A stretch of 64,000 nucleotides of DNA from DASXMT01 sp963755985 (GCA_963755985.1 CAVWLO010000002.1:1054001-1118000), one strand, 5' to 3'; positions 43,490 through 53,057 are shown, numbered from the stretch's first letter. The notes: generated from the sequence alone by a model not told the origin. Numbers and translations: made by a program.

Positions 43490-45190
43490 TCACTCCTGTA
43501 CGAAGTCGTTGGAAGCTTGGTCGGAGCCCAGCAGGTGCTTGAGCACCTTGCCGGACGCGTTGTGGGGAAGGTCGGGGACGAACACCACCTGGGAGGGGAC
43601 CTTGAAGCTGGCCAAGGTGGCCGAGCACCAGTCCCGGATGTCGACCTCGGTCAGGGTGTCGGGGACCTTCTCGACCACATAGGCCGCCACCTCCTGGCCC
43701 AGGGTGGCATGGGTGACGCCGACCACGGCTACCTCGGCCACGGCCGGGTGCTCGATGAGGCGGTTCTCGATCTCGACCGGGTAGATGTTCTCCCCGCCGC
43801 GGATGATGAGGTCCTGACGCCGGCCCTCGAGGTACACGAACCCGTCGCGGGCATGGCCGAAGTCGCCGGTGTGGTACCACCGGTCGGCGTCCAGGGCCTT
43901 GGCCGTGGCTTCCGGGTTTCGCCAGTACCCCAGAAAGGTGGCCCCGCTCCGCATGGTTATCTCGCCCACCTGGCCCTCGGGGAGAGCGGCGTGCGTGTGG
44001 GGGTCCCGGATCTCGACCTGCACCGTTGCCGAGGGCCGCCCGATCGAGTCGGGATGGGTGTAGGTACCGTCGAGCCGCAGGGAAGTGCCCAGTCCGTTGG
44101 TCTCGGTCATCCCGTACCCGAGGGCCAGGCCCGGTCGCACCCAGGGCAGCCTCTCCTCCAGCCGGCGCAGGAGCTCCGGGGCCCACACGGCACTGCCCCC
44201 TCCCACTGTCTTGAGGGACGAAAGGTCGTAGTCACCCAGTGCCGGCCAGTCGAGCAGGCGCCAGAGCTGGGTGGGGACGACGGACCACGTCGTGGCCCCG
44301 TACTTCTGGGTGAGCTCTAGCTGGGAGGCCTCACTCCACTTCCCCGCCGGAGGGTAGACGATGGTCAGACCGTTCATCGGGGCCAGGACCAACGAGCAGT
44401 TGAGCCCGGCCACGTGGAACATCGGGCTGGCCGAGATGGAGCAGGGCAGAGAGGGGGGCGGGGGCGGCTGGGCGGCCTGCGCCGTGGCCATACCCTCGGC
44501 TCCACCCAGCCGTGTGGCCAGACCGAAATGGATGTTGCTCCGGTGCGAGATCATCGCCCCCTTGGGCCGACCGGTAGTGCCGCTGGTGAACAGGATCAGG
44601 AACGGATCGTCCTCCTCGATGTCCACATCAGGCAGGTCCGCCCCGTCACCTGCGGTCTCGAGAGCGGCGAAGTCCTCTTCGAAGAGAACACGGGGCAGAC
44701 CAGGCAGGTCGATTCCGGATAGCCGATCGAGGCAGCGCCGGTCGCCCAGGAGCAGCTTCGGTTCCGTCAGCCCCAGGGCATAGGCCATCTCCGGGCCCGT
44801 CCACCAACCGTTGAGCGCCACCGTGACGCCACCCAGTACGGTTACGGCCCAGAAGGTCAGAACCCACTCGATGCAGTTGGCCGAGCAGATGGCCACACGG
44901 TCGCCTCGTCGGACCCCGTACGTGTCCCTGAGGCTCCGGGCCACCGCGGCCACGGGCCCGATGACCGCATCGAACGTGAGCTGGCGCTCGGGGAACACCA
45001 CGTAGGGTCGTCCGGCAAAGCGATCGGCGCCCCCCCGCAGGATCTCCACGATCGTCCGCGGTCGATCAGCGAACACGGCCATCCGAGTTCCCAGTACGTC
45101 CTCCTCGACCAACTCGAAGGGGGCACCCGGGCCCACCAGGGCGAGCCGGAGCTCCTCAGAGAGACTTGGGTTGGGCCAGGTCAATGTCAC
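43490..45190 (-). CDS. Acyl-CoA synthetase (AMP-forming)
   Basis: A 566-aa ANL-family ligase that would activate a carboxylic acid as its CoA thioester. The P-loop is LFTSGTTGRPKGAMISH, A5 is GYGMTETNG, A7 is WYHTGDFG, A8 is GRRQDLIIRGGENIYPVEIE and A10 is PHNASGKVLK with the catalytic lysine. An extra Pro-rich insert (AAQPPPPPSLPCS) follows the P-loop region. It starts at GTG 45190 and is coupled with the acyl-CoA dehydrogenase. Substrate identity is unknown. Confidence 0.92.
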   Translation of the reverse strand: MTLTWPNPSLSEELRLALVGPGAPFELVEEDVLGTRMAVFADRPRTIVEILRGGADRFAGRPYVVFPERQLTFDAVIGPVAAVARSLRDTYGVRRGDRVAICSANCIEWVLTFWAVTVLGGVTVALNGWWTGPEMAYALGLTEPKLLLGDRRCLDRLSGIDLPGLPRVLFEEDFAALETAGDGADLPDVDIEEDDPFLILFTSGTTGRPKGAMISHRSNIHFGLATRLGGAEGMATAQAAQPPPPPSLPCSISASPMFHVAGLNCSLVLAPMNGLTIVYPPAGKWSEASQLELTQKYGATTWSVVPTQLWRLLDWPALGDYDLSSLKTVGGGSAVWAPELLRRLEERLPWVRPGLALGYGMTETNGLGTSLRLDGTYTHPDSIGRPSATVQVEIRDPHTHAALPEGQVGEITMRSGATFLGYWRNPEATAKALDADRWYHTGDFGHARDGFVYLEGRRQDLIIRGGENIYPVEIENRLIEHPAVAEVAVVGVTHATLGQEVAAYVVEKVPDTLTEVDIRDWCSATLASFKVPSQVVFVPDLPHNASGKVLKHLLGSDQASNDFVQE

Positions 45191-45336
45191 GTCAGTCGTC
45201 GTTCCTTCGATCGAGCCTGAAAGGGCACCGGGGTCTGGCCGCGTTCGGCCGGACCGGCCAGCAGGGCCTTCGTGGCCAGAACTGAGATCCTGTCCCTCGC
45301 CGTCCCCCGGCGGAGCTCAATGACCCATGCCGGAAG

Positions 45337-46530
45337 TCACGCCGGCCGGCGGGTGGACAGCCCCAACCCGTTCTCCCGCATGACCAGTTCACAGTCCTCA
45401 TCGGAAAAGTCGAAGTTCCGGAGGTCCTTGATGTAACTGGTGGGGTCGGCCAGCCCCTCGGCATGGGGGTAGTCAGAGCCCATGAGCAGGCGATCGGCCC
45501 CCAGTAGCGCCCGCAGGCCCCCGAGCTCGTCCTCGTAGTAGGGGGACACCCATACGTGGCGCTTGAAGGTCTCGCGAGGGTCCTCGGCATAGGCCTTGGG
45601 GGTCTGGCCGTAGGACTTCTCGAGCTTCTCGAACAGGTGGAAGACCCAGTCGGCACCGTTCTCGATAGAAGCCAGCCGCAGGTTGGGGAACCGGTGGAAC
45701 AATCCGTGGGCCAACAGGTTGGCGAAGGTGTCATGGACGGGCTTGGGCGAGGCCAGAGCCCGGAAGGGATTCTGGCGGAAGGCCTCCGTCTCGGCCCGCT
45801 CTCCCCAGTCGGCCAGGTAGCCCGCATAGCGGCTGTCGCCGCCGTGGTAGCACACGGTCACCCCCGACTCGTTGGCCCGGGACCAGAATGGGTCATAGAC
45901 GGGGTCGGCGGGGGAAACCCCGATCCCGTTGACCACGATGGGGCCACCCACCATGACCAGGAACCGGGCGTCATGGTCGAGCGCCCACTCCAGCTCGGCC
46001 AGGGCGTTGTCCGGGTCGACCATGGTGATGTAGGGGGCGGCGAAAATCCGCTCCCGGTAGGCGAAGCCCCAGTCCTCTTCCATCCAGCGGTTGAAGGCCC
46101 GGAAGGCAGCGGTGAGGGCCGGGACGTCGTGGAGCAGGGCCTGTTCCATGCCCACCCCCAACGTCGGCAAGAAGATGGCCCCGTGGAGGCCCTGGGCGTC
46201 CATGAGGTGCAGGCGGGCGTCCCGGTCCTGGTACTCGGGATGGTCGGCCAGCCGGTCGAGATCGCCGAAGAGAGCCGCCGTGTCCTCGCCCTTGGGGTTG
46301 CGGCCCCGGAAGTACTCGTCGAGGGCGCCCGGCTTGGACACCGGGTCCCACGTGGGGTTGGGGATGAACCGGTTGATCCGACCCGACACCAAGAGTCGTC
46401 GGCGGCCGTTTATGTCCGCCCATTGCATCGCCCGCTTTGCGAACTCTGGTTCTATGTACCGAGTGAACGCATCGGAGGCCTCGTAGTAGTGGTTGTCAGC
46501 ATCGAACGCGGCAAAGTCCAGGTCTGTCAT
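45337..46530 (-). CDS. Amidohydrolase-2 family protein (1)
   Basis: A 397-aa TIM-barrel protein of the amidohydrolase_2 (ACMSD-like) family, which includes decarboxylases and hydrolases. The N-terminal motif is AAFDADNHYYE, a mid-barrel histidine lies in VTVCYHGGDSRY, and the C-terminal metal-site aspartate is in LLMGSDYPHAEG. The N-terminal strand has D-x-D-x-H in place of a full HxH, as in many actinobacterial members. ATG 46530 follows GGGAGGCGCC. It is closely related to the protein at 47613-48818. Confidence 0.85.
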   Translation of the reverse strand: MTDLDFAAFDADNHYYEASDAFTRYIEPEFAKRAMQWADINGRRRLLVSGRINRFIPNPTWDPVSKPGALDEYFRGRNPKGEDTAALFGDLDRLADHPEYQDRDARLHLMDAQGLHGAIFLPTLGVGMEQALLHDVPALTAAFRAFNRWMEEDWGFAYRERIFAAPYITMVDPDNALAELEWALDHDARFLVMVGGPIVVNGIGVSPADPVYDPFWSRANESGVTVCYHGGDSRYAGYLADWGERAETEAFRQNPFRALASPKPVHDTFANLLAHGLFHRFPNLRLASIENGADWVFHLFEKLEKSYGQTPKAYAEDPRETFKRHVWVSPYYEDELGGLRALLGADRLLMGSDYPHAEGLADPTSYIKDLRNFDFSDEDCELVMRENGLGLSTRRPA

Positions 46531-46559
46531 GGCGCCTCCCAAGCGGGTCCCCTTCGAGG

Positions 46560-46577
46560 AGACTAAAATCGGAGTCT
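46560..46577. promoter_or_regulatory. Palindromic candidate operator upstream of amidohydrolase 1
   Basis: AGACT (46560-46564) and AGTCT (46573-46577) form an inverted repeat separated by 8 nt. It sits 30 bp upstream of the amidohydrolase start, in an A/T-richer patch (ACTAGACTCC...TTTTAGTCT on the minus strand). Size and spacing suit a dimeric regulator; which one is unknown. Confidence 0.4.
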
Positions 46578-46633
46578 AGTTTCGTCAAACCGGGGAACGG
46601 CCGCGATCGGCAACCCTCGAGCGGTCGGCCGAG

Positions 46634-47485
46634 TCAGCCCAGACGTCGGTACACGCCCGAACCGGTGCTTGTGACCCGGTCCTTGTTCCCTTCGTCGTGG
46701 AGCGACAACCGCACACCGACTCGGCCCCGGCCCCCCTCGTAGGCCTCGCCCGTCACCCGGAACGGCCCCACCTTGCCCCGGGCCACGAACATGACCTGCC
46801 AGCTCTCGACCTGGAGCTGGTCGGTGCCGGCTTGGCCGGCGGCCAGTTCGTTGGCCGCCGTCTCGAGGACGATGTGGATCGGACCGAGATGCAGGGCCGC
46901 ATCGGGGGAGGCGAACTCGAGCTGGAGCTCGGGCAGCACCCAGAAGCCGTCGTCGCGCTTCTTGGCCCCGAAGACCTGGTGGAGGGGCGGCATGGTGGGC
47001 GAGTCGACGACGTCGATGGGCGGGTTGTCCACCTTCTCAAAGCCGGGCGGCGTCGAGCCGAGGCTGATGCCCATCCCGGTCGAGAGGGCAATGACCCGGT
47101 CGTGGTTCTCGTTGTCGACCACCAAGGAGCGGCTGAACCCCATGGTCCGGCCGAGGTGGACGGTCTCGGGGAGCACGGCCACCCTGGCCACGTCCCGAGC
47201 ATCGTCGAGGATCTGCATCGAGGCAATCACCGGGTTGGGCACGAAGAGGTCGTCGGCCATGCCCCCCGACTCGGGCGACGCGATGCACAGCGGTGCAGCC
47301 ATGATGCCGCCGGCGGCATTGCGCATGTCGTGGCGCAGGGGCATCGTCGTGCCCTCGGGGGCGTTGTCGAGCCGGCTGCTCTCCTTGCCCAGATACCGGT
47401 AGCTGAGCAGTGCCGTCCACCGGTTTTCGAAGTCCGACCAGTACTCGTCGGCCGGCGTCTCGCGGATGTCTCGTTGCGTGGCCAT
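46634..47485 (-). CDS. Hotdog-fold (PaaI/thioesterase-like) protein
   Basis: A 283-aa protein that probably contains two hotdog-like halves. The first has the PaaI-like LRHDMRNAAGGIMAAPLCIA and the second ends with VTGEAYEGGRGRVGVRLSLHDEG. Such proteins hydrolyse acyl-CoA or bind it. It is placed between two amidohydrolase genes, and ATG 47485 has an AAGGAGAGAGC site. The thioesterase-superfamily call rests on local motifs only; I see no unambiguous catalytic residue. Confidence 0.55.
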   Translation of the reverse strand: MATQRDIRETPADEYWSDFENRWTALLSYRYLGKESSRLDNAPEGTTMPLRHDMRNAAGGIMAAPLCIASPESGGMADDLFVPNPVIASMQILDDARDVARVAVLPETVHLGRTMGFSRSLVVDNENHDRVIALSTGMGISLGSTPPGFEKVDNPPIDVVDSPTMPPLHQVFGAKKRDDGFWVLPELQLEFASPDAALHLGPIHIVLETAANELAAGQAGTDQLQVESWQVMFVARGKVGPFRVTGEAYEGGRGRVGVRLSLHDEGNKDRVTSTGSGVYRRLG

Positions 47486-47503
47486 GCTCTCTCCTTGATG
47501 TCA

Positions 47504-47546
47504 GCTCGTCATGGACGCAGTGTTATCGGCTCGTCGTGGACGCAGT
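47504..47546. repeat. 18-bp direct repeats upstream of the hotdog gene
   Basis: GCTCGTC-TGGACGCAGT occurs at 47504-47521 and 47529-47546 with one mismatch (A/G), a centre-to-centre spacing of 25 bp. The repeats lie 19-60 bp upstream of the hotdog-gene start, where operators would be expected. A TAT/ATAA-type patch between them (GATAACAC on the minus strand) could be a -10 element. Confidence 0.6.
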
Positions 47547-47612
47547 CACCGACTGGCCGCCGATGGGGTGGATCCCCCGTGCCACGGGCATCGGCCCTCA
47601 GGCGCACTGACC

Positions 47613-48818
47613 TCAGACGGTGGCGGTGGCGGTGAGACCCATCAGGTCCATCATGTTGCCACCCATGACCTTACGGAGATCCTCGTCGGGTAGGCCATGG
47701 AGCTCGTCGGCCCAGGACAGGGGGTCGGCCAGACCCTCGATGTGGGGAAAGTCCGATCCGAAGATGACGTGGTCAGCCCCGAGGAGCTTCACCAGCTCAC
47801 GAGGATCCTCTTCGTGGAAGGGGTGCATCCAGAAGTGGCGCTTGAACGTATCGGACGGACGCTCGACGTAGAGGTGGGGCATCTTCTCGTAGGCGTGATC
47901 GAGCTGTTCGAGGAAGTGCGGAACCCAGCCGGCGCCGTTCTCGACCAGGGCGACCCGCAGCTTCGGGAAGCGGTGCAGGGTGCCGTGACAAATCAGGGAA
48001 GCCGACGCATCGCGAATGGCGCGGTAGTCGCCCTCGACGACCGCGCTCAGCAGCTTGGGCTCTCCGAAGGCCAACTCCTCGCCCTGTACGCCTTCCCACT
48101 CGTTGGTATAGCGGTTGTAGCCGCTGTCGGAAGCGTGCAGCACCACAAGGACACCCGAGTCCTGAACCCTCTCCCAGAACGGGTCGAACTCGGGCAGGGC
48201 GAAGGAGCGAGGGCCTCGGTACCCCCACGCCGGTGCGGGACGCATCAGGATCGCTTTGGCACCGTGCTCGATCACGAACGCCAGCTCCTCGATGGCCTTC
48301 TCTACTACGCCCAGCGTCATGACCGGAGTGGCGAAGATGCGATTTTCGTAGGCGTACGGCCACGCCTCGAGCATCCACTGGTTGAGGGCGTGGATGGCCA
48401 CGGCACAGAGGTCGGGATCGTCCTTCATGCGTTCCTCGATCAAACTGGCCAGCGTCGGGTACATCATGGCGTAGTCGACGCCCTGCTCGTTCATGAGCGC
48501 CAGGCGAGCACTGGCCTCACGGAACGCCGGCGGACAGTCGATGCCTCGGCCGATGATCTCCCGGTACGACTTTCCGTCCGGGTTGCCCGACTTGAAGTAC
48601 TCCTCCTGGGCCCCGGGTCGGCCAACGCGATCGAACGTCGGATTGGGGATGTAGTTGCTGATCTGGCCCCGCACCATGATCTTGGTCCGCCCGTGCACTT
48701 CGACAAAATCAATCGCATGCTTGTGGGAGTCGGGGAGGTACTTGGTGAGCGCATCGCGCGTCTCATAGAGATGGTTGTCGGCGTCGAACACTGGAAATCC
48801 GAGGCTTCGGGTCACCAT
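47613..48818 (-). CDS. Amidohydrolase-2 family protein (2)
   Basis: A 401-aa metal-dependent TIM-barrel protein. Motifs are FPVFDADNHLYE, MMYPTLASLIEERM, VLVVLHASDSGYNRY, VALVENGAGWVPHFLEQ and VIFGSDFPHIEGLADP. ATG 48818 is preceded by AAAGGGGAA. It shares the D-A-D-N-H start, the GRxxxxxxGxIxxxIPNPTxD segment and overall layout with amidohydrolase 1, so the two are paralogues flanking the hotdog gene. Hydrolysis, hydration or decarboxylation of a ring-cleavage product is possible. Confidence 0.87.
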   Translation of the reverse strand: MVTRSLGFPVFDADNHLYETRDALTKYLPDSHKHAIDFVEVHGRTKIMVRGQISNYIPNPTFDRVGRPGAQEEYFKSGNPDGKSYREIIGRGIDCPPAFREASARLALMNEQGVDYAMMYPTLASLIEERMKDDPDLCAVAIHALNQWMLEAWPYAYENRIFATPVMTLGVVEKAIEELAFVIEHGAKAILMRPAPAWGYRGPRSFALPEFDPFWERVQDSGVLVVLHASDSGYNRYTNEWEGVQGEELAFGEPKLLSAVVEGDYRAIRDASASLICHGTLHRFPKLRVALVENGAGWVPHFLEQLDHAYEKMPHLYVERPSDTFKRHFWMHPFHEEDPRELVKLLGADHVIFGSDFPHIEGLADPLSWADELHGLPDEDLRKVMGGNMMDLMGLTATATV

Positions 48819-48951
48819 GGCAAATTCCCCTTTTTCATGACGGTCACAGCTGGTCGGAGCGCACAAACGGTCCCGTAAATTCCATGCGGGCCCAGGCGAC
48901 CTCGTGTCCTTCCAGCGTAGCCGCTCCGCCATTTGGGGGCCGCAGGCACGA

Positions 48952-49663
48952 TCACGGCCCGAAGAGGGCAGCTGCCACCTCCTGGCGATGGGACCGGATG
49001 GTCCCGAGTACAGGGACCAGACTGGCCACCCGGCGGTGCCACAGGTGGAGCGGCTGGTCGGCATGGATGCCTTCACCACCGCACACTTGGTGGGCGGTGG
49101 CCGTGACCCGGCGGCAGGCATCGGAGCAGTGGGCCCGCCCCGGCTACCGCCATCGTGACCTCACCCCGGTCGATGGATCCCGCCGCGTCGAGGACGGCGT
49201 CCCGGGCAGTGACCACATCCACGAGGGCATCGGCCAGCCGGTGTTGGACAGCCTGGAAGGCCCCGATCGGCGTTCCGAATTGGATGCGCTCGGCGGCCCA
49301 GGCTGTGGCATGGTCCAAGGCCGCCGCGGCCGCTCCGACCATATGCGCAGCCGTGACGACACGGGCAACATGCACGACGTCGGCCAGCCAGGGAGGGTCC
49401 GATCGGGGAGGGCCGATCATCCGGTCACCATCGACGAGCACCGAATCGAACACGTTGTGACACTGACGATCTCCGCCGAGGGTGGGCACCGCGTGGAGCG
49501 AGGCCCCCAGGTGCCGATGTCGACGGCGATCAGTGTCGTCCCGAGCCGATGCTCGCCCGACTCAGTGGCGGCCACCACCAAGAGCTCGGCGGCGTCGGCG
49601 GCGCCCAGGGCCGACGAAATACCGAGGCCGATGCCTCCGTTACCACCGGGCGCCGAGGTCGAA
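48952..49663 (-). pseudogene. Remnant of an acyl-CoA dehydrogenase
   Basis: Three frame segments on the minus strand join into the middle and C-terminal parts of an acyl-CoA dehydrogenase. They are GNGGIGLGISSALGAADAAE (from about 49650), ASLHAVPTLGGDRQ through FGTPIGAFQAVQHRLADAL, and AHCSDACRRVTATAHQVCGG through GIHADQPLHLWHRR, ending EVAAALFGP at TGA 48952. Frame breaks are at the C5 run 49504-49508 and near 49133-49142. The N-terminal half is absent; the monooxygenase gene directly precedes it. With the N-terminus gone as well as two breaks, this is a real pseudogene rather than only an indel. Confidence 0.8.
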
Positions 49664-49778
49664 GGTGGTCACTTATGCTCGTCAACCGGGGGACGTAGGC
49701 CCGAGGTCCCTGGAAGGTTGGTCGCATCCGTCTTCTCTCGTTTCCCCCAAGACCGCCCATACCAACCTCCCATCCCGG

Positions 49779-51728
49779 TCAGGCGAAGACGTAATCGTTG
49801 CGGTCAATGTGACGGGTCCACTCCCAGTAGAGATCGAGGGGCCATGGGGAGAGCGTGAAGACCTTGCCCGCGGGGTTCTTGTAGTGGCTGTGTTTGATCG
49901 AGGGATGGGACCACACCAATTGGCCGATCTCGGCCTGGTAGCGATCGGCGTACCGAGCGTGGGCGTCGGAGGTGACCTCGCACGTCCGTGCACCCGAGGT
50001 CAGGGTTGCACGAATCGCCTCCATGGCGTAATGGACCTGGAACTCGGAGTGATAGAAGAGGCTGGCCCCGGCAGCCAGGTTGGTACCCGGGCCGTAGACG
50101 CAAAACAGGTTTGGGAAATTGGCGACGGTGATGCCGAGGTACGCGGTCGGCTCGTCACCCCACTGCTGGCGGAGGGATACCCCGCGGCGACCGGTCACGT
50201 CCAACGAGGAGAGGAAGTCGTTGTGCCGAAAGCCGGTGGCGAAGCAAATGATGTCGGCAGCAGTGTGGGTGCCATCGACAGTCACGACCCCGTCGGGCAC
50301 GATGCGTGCGACCGCGGTCCGGACGAGCTCGACATTCTGACGCTGCAAGCACCGGAACCAGGAGCCGTTGTCCTGGAGGACACGCTTCCCGAGGGCCGGG
50401 TAGTCAGGCACGACTTTCGGGACCAGATCGGGCCGGTCGGCAATCATAGAGTTCATCCAGGCGAGAAGGGCATGGGCCCGGGTGGCGTTCACCTTGTTGA
50501 CCGATCGGTCCGTCTCATCCTCATAGTCGGGGTCCACCCGGTATTGGTCGACGCCGGCCGCGATGCCGCCGAAGGTCATGATGAACCGGTACCACCGCCC
50601 ATAGAAGGGAAGGTGGCGCAATGCCCATCGGTCGCCGGGCGGTACCGGCGAGTGGTACAGCGGATTGGGGATGATCCACTGAGCAGTGCGCTGGAAGATC
50701 GTGAGCAGGTCGACGTCGGCGGCAATGGCCGGACCGATCTGGAAGCCGCTGGCACCGGCCCCGATCAACGCGACCCGTTTGCCGGTCACGTCGAGTCCGT
50801 CCGGCCAGCGAGCCGAGTGAAACGACGGTCCGGAGAACGTATCGACCCCCGGTATGTCCGGCAGCTTCGGAGTGTTCAGTGCCCCGACGGCGCTTATGAC
50901 GAACTGAGCGTCGAGGGCATCCTCTGTCCCGTCGGCCAGGGTGAGTCTGATCCTCCAGCGAGTTCTTTCCTCATCCCAACGCAACTCGGCAACCGAGGTC
51001 TCGAATCGGCAGTGCGGCCGCAGACCGTACTTGTCGACGATGGCGGTGAAATACTCGAGCAGCTCGGGCTGCTGGCAGTAGAACTCGCTCCAGTGATCGC
51101 CGGGCTCGAAGGAATAGCAGTACTGGTGGCTGCCGATATCGACTCGCGCACCCGGGTAGCGGTTCTCCCACCACGTACCGCCGGGACCAGCGTTCTTGTC
51201 GACGATGACGAACGGCAGGCCCGCCTGCTTGAGGCGGATACCAGCCAGGATCCCAGCCATACCGCAGCCGATGACGACCACGGGCGACGCCGCCTTGACC
51301 TCCTCGGGGATCTCCCGTCCCCAGGCGACCGCGCCGGTATCGGCGCCCTCGAACTGCATGTCGTCGAAGAAGAGGCCGGCCAGGCGCCCATCGACGGCTC
51401 TGCAGCCGAGAAACGACATCATCTCCTGCAGGAGCTCGCGGGGCAGCTCGCGGGGCAGGCAACCACCGTCGCGGTATGCCCGAATCGCTGGCAGGGCGGC
51501 GCGGCGAACCTGCTCGAGCTCATCGGGTGGGATCCCGCTCTGTATGTCCAGCGAGACGGCCACCCGTGGGCGAATTTCGCCACGGATCCAGGCCGGGTCG
51601 CCGGTCATGTGCACGAGGGAGCACAGCAGGGCGGGGACGCTCACGTCCTGGAGCGCCGCCGCGATCTCCTGGTCGCCATCGGCGAACGGTTCAGCGGCGT
51701 GGGGATTTCGACGGTCGGTCGGGAGCAC
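49779..51728 (-). CDS. Baeyer-Villiger-type flavin monooxygenase (HAPMO-like)
   Basis: A 649-aa FAD/NADPH monooxygenase that would insert oxygen beside a ketone. An N-terminal extension of about 145 residues precedes the FAD Rossmann motif VVVIGCGMAGILAGIRL, as in 4-hydroxyacetophenone monooxygenases. The Baeyer-Villiger fingerprint FxGxxxHxxxWP is present as FSGPSFHSARWP. The NADPH Rossmann GAGASGFQIGPAIA and the ATGFRHNDFLSSLDV motif follow. It starts at GTG 51728, only 13 nt from a TATACATTAT-like -10 element. A ketone generated by the SDR or P450 would be a natural substrate; this is inference. Confidence 0.9.
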   Translation of the reverse strand: MLPTDRRNPHAAEPFADGDQEIAAALQDVSVPALLCSLVHMTGDPAWIRGEIRPRVAVSLDIQSGIPPDELEQVRRAALPAIRAYRDGGCLPRELPRELLQEMMSFLGCRAVDGRLAGLFFDDMQFEGADTGAVAWGREIPEEVKAASPVVVIGCGMAGILAGIRLKQAGLPFVIVDKNAGPGGTWWENRYPGARVDIGSHQYCYSFEPGDHWSEFYCQQPELLEYFTAIVDKYGLRPHCRFETSVAELRWDEERTRWRIRLTLADGTEDALDAQFVISAVGALNTPKLPDIPGVDTFSGPSFHSARWPDGLDVTGKRVALIGAGASGFQIGPAIAADVDLLTIFQRTAQWIIPNPLYHSPVPPGDRWALRHLPFYGRWYRFIMTFGGIAAGVDQYRVDPDYEDETDRSVNKVNATRAHALLAWMNSMIADRPDLVPKVVPDYPALGKRVLQDNGSWFRCLQRQNVELVRTAVARIVPDGVVTVDGTHTAADIICFATGFRHNDFLSSLDVTGRRGVSLRQQWGDEPTAYLGITVANFPNLFCVYGPGTNLAAGASLFYHSEFQVHYAMEAIRATLTSGARTCEVTSDAHARYADRYQAEIGQLVWSHPSIKHSHYKNPAGKVFTLSPWPLDLYWEWTRHIDRNDYVFA

Positions 51729-51742
51729 AGCTTCGAGGATAA

Positions 51743-51752
51743 TGTATAAGAT
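51743..51752. promoter_or_regulatory. TGTATAAGAT motif upstream of the monooxygenase
   Basis: The decamer TGTATAAGAT, followed by CGTTCGG, lies just upstream of the monooxygenase start. The same decamer, followed by TCGG after one T, occurs at 63840-63849 upstream of gntR and nowhere else that I noticed. It may be a shared GntR-type operator or simply a similar -10 region. Confidence 0.4.
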
Positions 51753-51783
51753 CGTTCGGCTTCAGAGGGTCCCCGATCGCCCT

Positions 51784-53022
51784 TCAGTCAGCAGGCAGCA
51801 CGGACCGGAGGAGCGCCTCGTTGGCGTGCTCGGGTAGTTCGACGAGCGGAACATCCAGCTCCTGGATCGTCGGGCCGACCACGGAGGCAAGTGGCGCGAG
51901 CGAGGCCAGATCGAAGTCGTAGAGCTTGGCGCAATTCTCGGCCAGGATCCGCTGCTTCTCATCGGGTCCAATCCCCGGCAACACCTGGCGCAAGTGCTCA
52001 CGGGTGAAGGGGTACGTCCCCTCGTCGTGCGGGTAGTCACTGCCCCACATGAACCGGTCGACACCGATCTGGGCCCGCGTGGCCACATCGGCGGGGCGGG
52101 GTTGGCTCACACCCATCCATACGTTCTGGGCGAAGTACTCGCTCGCCAGTTGATTGAGCTTGTCCTCCTCCCCGTAACGGATCTCCCCGGTCTGCCCCGT
52201 CTTACGGATCTTGTCGATCGTTGCATCGAGGTTGGCCAGCAGTGGGGGCACCCACGAGCACCCGGTTTCGGTGATCACAAATTTGAGCCGAGGGAAGCGC
52301 TCGAACACCCCACCCAAGATGAACTGGACCAGCGGGCGCTGCGAGTAGAACCCGACTTCGTTGATGTAAAAGAGCATGGCGAAGGGATAGTCGCCGTAGT
52401 CGGGTGCCCCGGTGCCCCCATGGACGTTGACGGGCACCTCGAGGTCTTGGATGACCTCCCACAGCCGGTCGTAGGCCGGGTCATAGAGGGGTCTCACCCA
52501 TTTGACATCGGGTGGGATGTTCGGGATGAGCACGCCGCCCCGCAGTCCGTGCTCTTTGATCCAACGTACGTCGGCAATGGCGTCGTCGATGTCATTGAGG
52601 AAGATCTGGCCGATTCCGGCACGCCGGTTGGGGAACTCGTCACAGAAGTCGGTCAGCCAGCGATTGTGGGCCCGAATGCCGGCCAGGCGGTGCTGATAGT
52701 CGTCGGGTTCGGGAGGGGCGGCAAAGAGGACGAAGCTGGGGAAGAAAGGGGGGACCGTGTTGGGAAAGATGACCTCTCCGACGATGCCGTCTTCTTCTTG
52801 CTGACCCTGACGCATCTCGTTGTCCCAGTTCCGCAGGCGGCGGTTGTCGCCCAGATCCTTGAACGGGTTCTTGTATTTGGACCGCCACGCGTCGAAATCC
52901 TCGAGGAATGCGGGTTCGAGGTACTCCCGGTAGGCCGCGTGGCTGGCACCGGCATGGCTGTCGGCCGTGATGATGGTGTAGTGGCCGTTGGCCCTGTCTA
53001 TCGTGTCATTTCCAGTGTGCAT
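51784..53022 (-). CDS. Amidohydrolase-2 family protein (3)
   Basis: A 412-aa amidohydrolase_2 protein with the N-terminal YTIITADSHAGAS, VPVNVHGGTGAPDYGDYP (mid-barrel His), KFVITETGCSWVPPLLANLD and FMWGSDYPHDEGTYPF. ATG 53022 has GGGGGAG about seven bases upstream. It is more distant from copies 1 and 2 than they are from each other. A TACAAT -10 box lies at 53057-53052, giving a leader of roughly 25 nt. Confidence 0.87.
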   Translation of the reverse strand: MHTGNDTIDRANGHYTIITADSHAGASHAAYREYLEPAFLEDFDAWRSKYKNPFKDLGDNRRLRNWDNEMRQGQQEEDGIVGEVIFPNTVPPFFPSFVLFAAPPEPDDYQHRLAGIRAHNRWLTDFCDEFPNRRAGIGQIFLNDIDDAIADVRWIKEHGLRGGVLIPNIPPDVKWVRPLYDPAYDRLWEVIQDLEVPVNVHGGTGAPDYGDYPFAMLFYINEVGFYSQRPLVQFILGGVFERFPRLKFVITETGCSWVPPLLANLDATIDKIRKTGQTGEIRYGEEDKLNQLASEYFAQNVWMGVSQPRPADVATRAQIGVDRFMWGSDYPHDEGTYPFTREHLRQVLPGIGPDEKQRILAENCAKLYDFDLASLAPLASVVGPTIQELDVPLVELPEHANEALLRSVLPAD

Positions 53023-53051
53023 GGCCCACTCCCCCATCTCCGGTGCTGCCA

Positions 53052-53057
53052 ATTGTA
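53052..53057 (-). promoter_or_regulatory. -10 element for amidohydrolase 3
   Basis: TACAAT on the minus strand lies about 30 nt before the amidohydrolase 3 start, in the divergent spacer shared with the LLM oxidoreductase gene. No convincing -35 is visible. This is a single-box match. Confidence 0.35.

Noticed and set aside
48819..49121. An N-terminal extension of amidohydrolase 2
   Set aside because: ATG 48818 has a strong ribosome-binding site and matches the paralogue; the upstream frame overlaps the acyl-CoA dehydrogenase remnant.
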